In this document: piece by piece, positions 23,907 to 24,284 of the stretch | How positions within the stretch are numbered: position 1 is the stretch's first letter | Layout of the letters: each line of letters begins with the position of its first letter | NCBI GenBank assembly: GCA_002403445.1 | Contig: DHHU01000064.1 | Location: 457-24,740, forward strand | DNA length: 24,284 nt | Direction: 5' to 3' | From: Salinisphaeraceae bacterium UBA4764 | Lineage (GTDB): Bacteria; Pseudomonadota; Gammaproteobacteria; Nevskiales; Salinisphaeraceae | Made by a program: the position numbers and the translations under genes | Notes under the pieces: model-generated | The model's database searches: none | Told to the model about the DNA's origin: nothing | Seen by the model: only the letters and a program-made list of their open reading frames with translations

Positions 23907-24284
23907 CTAGCCAAGACAACGCTGCATGGTATCGCCGATTTCGGCGGTAGAGCGGACCGTGGCCACGCCGGCGGCTTCGAGCGCCTTGAATTTGTCTTCA
24001 GCCGTGCCTTTGCCACCCGAGATGATGGCCCCGGCGTGGCCCATGCGTTTACCGGGAGGGGCCGTCACACCGGCGATGTAGGCCACAACCGGTTTGGTCA
24101 TATGGGACTGGATGAATTCGGCGGCTTGTTCCTCGGCAGTACCACCAATTTCGCCAACCATGACCACACCTTCGGTCACCGGATCGGCCTCGAAGCGCTC
24201 GAGACAATCAATGAAACCCAAGCCATGGATCGGGTCGCCGCCGATGCCAACACAGGTGCTTTGACCCAAGCCATTCAAAGTGGT
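23907..24284 (-). CDS. sucD: Succinyl-CoA synthetase alpha subunit, C-terminal part
   Basis: SucD is the alpha subunit of succinyl-CoA synthetase, which makes succinate and a nucleoside triphosphate in the TCA cycle. The alpha subunit carries the phospho-histidine. About 125 C-terminal residues are visible, starting at the window edge with TTLNGLGQSTCVGIGGDP. They continue through GEIGGTAEEQAAEF and TKPVVAYIAGVTAPPGKRMGH, where the catalytic phospho-His lies in RMGHAGAI. They then run through GGKGTAEDKFKALEAAGV to the stop. The reading frame runs off position 24284, so the start and the CoA-binding N-terminus are outside. sucC would be expected further upstream on the minus strand. The call is secure. 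Confidence 0.97.
   Translation of the reverse strand, partial: TTLNGLGQSTCVGIGGDPIHGLGFIDCLERFEADPVTEGVVMVGEIGGTAEEQAAEFIQSHMTKPVVAYIAGVTAPPGKRMGHAGAIISGGKGTAEDKFKALEAAGVATVRSTAEIGDTMQRCLG

Noticed and set aside
1..24284. Mobile elements, prophage, CRISPR array, tRNA or rRNA genes
   Set aside because: No transposase or integrase motifs, spaced direct repeats, or tRNA/rRNA signatures were seen in the intergenic gaps.

Overview
The window is ordinary chromosomal housekeeping DNA from a gammaproteobacterium. It carries the ftsY-ftsE-ftsX-rpoH cluster, bamD divergent from rluD-pgeF (the same order as in Escherichia coli), the thiD-(thiE)-hemL order known from pseudomonads, and a RpoH with the typical RpoH box. 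Coding sequence is fairly GC-rich. A free-living, possibly halophilic Salinisphaera-like lineage would fit, but I cannot fix the genus from the sequence alone. No rRNA, tRNA, IS element, prophage, CRISPR array or obvious genomic island is visible.

Layout. Positions 1-1274 (minus strand): a thiol-disulfide redoxin gene followed by the 5' part of transketolase, cut by the window edge. Positions 1441-5117 (plus): metK, ahcY and metF, an S-adenosylmethionine cycle cluster that makes SAM, hydrolyses SAH and supplies methyl-THF. It has similar GC-rich stem-loops after metK and after ahcY and ends in a strong intrinsic terminator. Positions 5195-6779: a MarR-family regulator divergent from a D-2-hydroxyacid dehydrogenase. 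Positions 6812-8327: a DUF938 methyltransferase divergent from a CpdA-like phosphodiesterase. An AT-rich gap of about 380 bp follows, with two DnaA-box-like sites. Positions 8706-11252 (plus): thiD, a decayed thiE, and hemL. Positions 11292-14916 (plus): ftsY, ftsE, ftsX and rpoH, with overlapping or close junctions. Positions 14963-15628: a class I methyltransferase. Positions 15709-21038 (minus): a very large MscK-type mechanosensitive channel, pgeF and rluD. Positions 21091-21954 (plus): bamD. Positions 21983-23605 (minus): glutamine-dependent NAD synthetase. Positions 23907-24284 (minus): the C-terminal part of sucD.

Several genes form working units. MetK, AhcY and MetF run the activated methyl cycle. 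FtsY delivers ribosomes to the membrane, and FtsEX controls septal peptidoglycan hydrolysis. RluD and PgeF are co-oriented and compactly spaced. The most notable observation is that thiE, between thiD and hemL, is frameshifted, has lost conserved motif residues and lacks its C-terminal half. That predicts a second ThiE source elsewhere in the genome or a thiamine requirement. I found no convincing evidence for an undescribed multi-gene system. The remaining points of interest are regulatory: a hairpin holding the rpoH Shine-Dalgarno, the DnaA-box pair, and the twin stem-loops in the SAM-cycle cluster.
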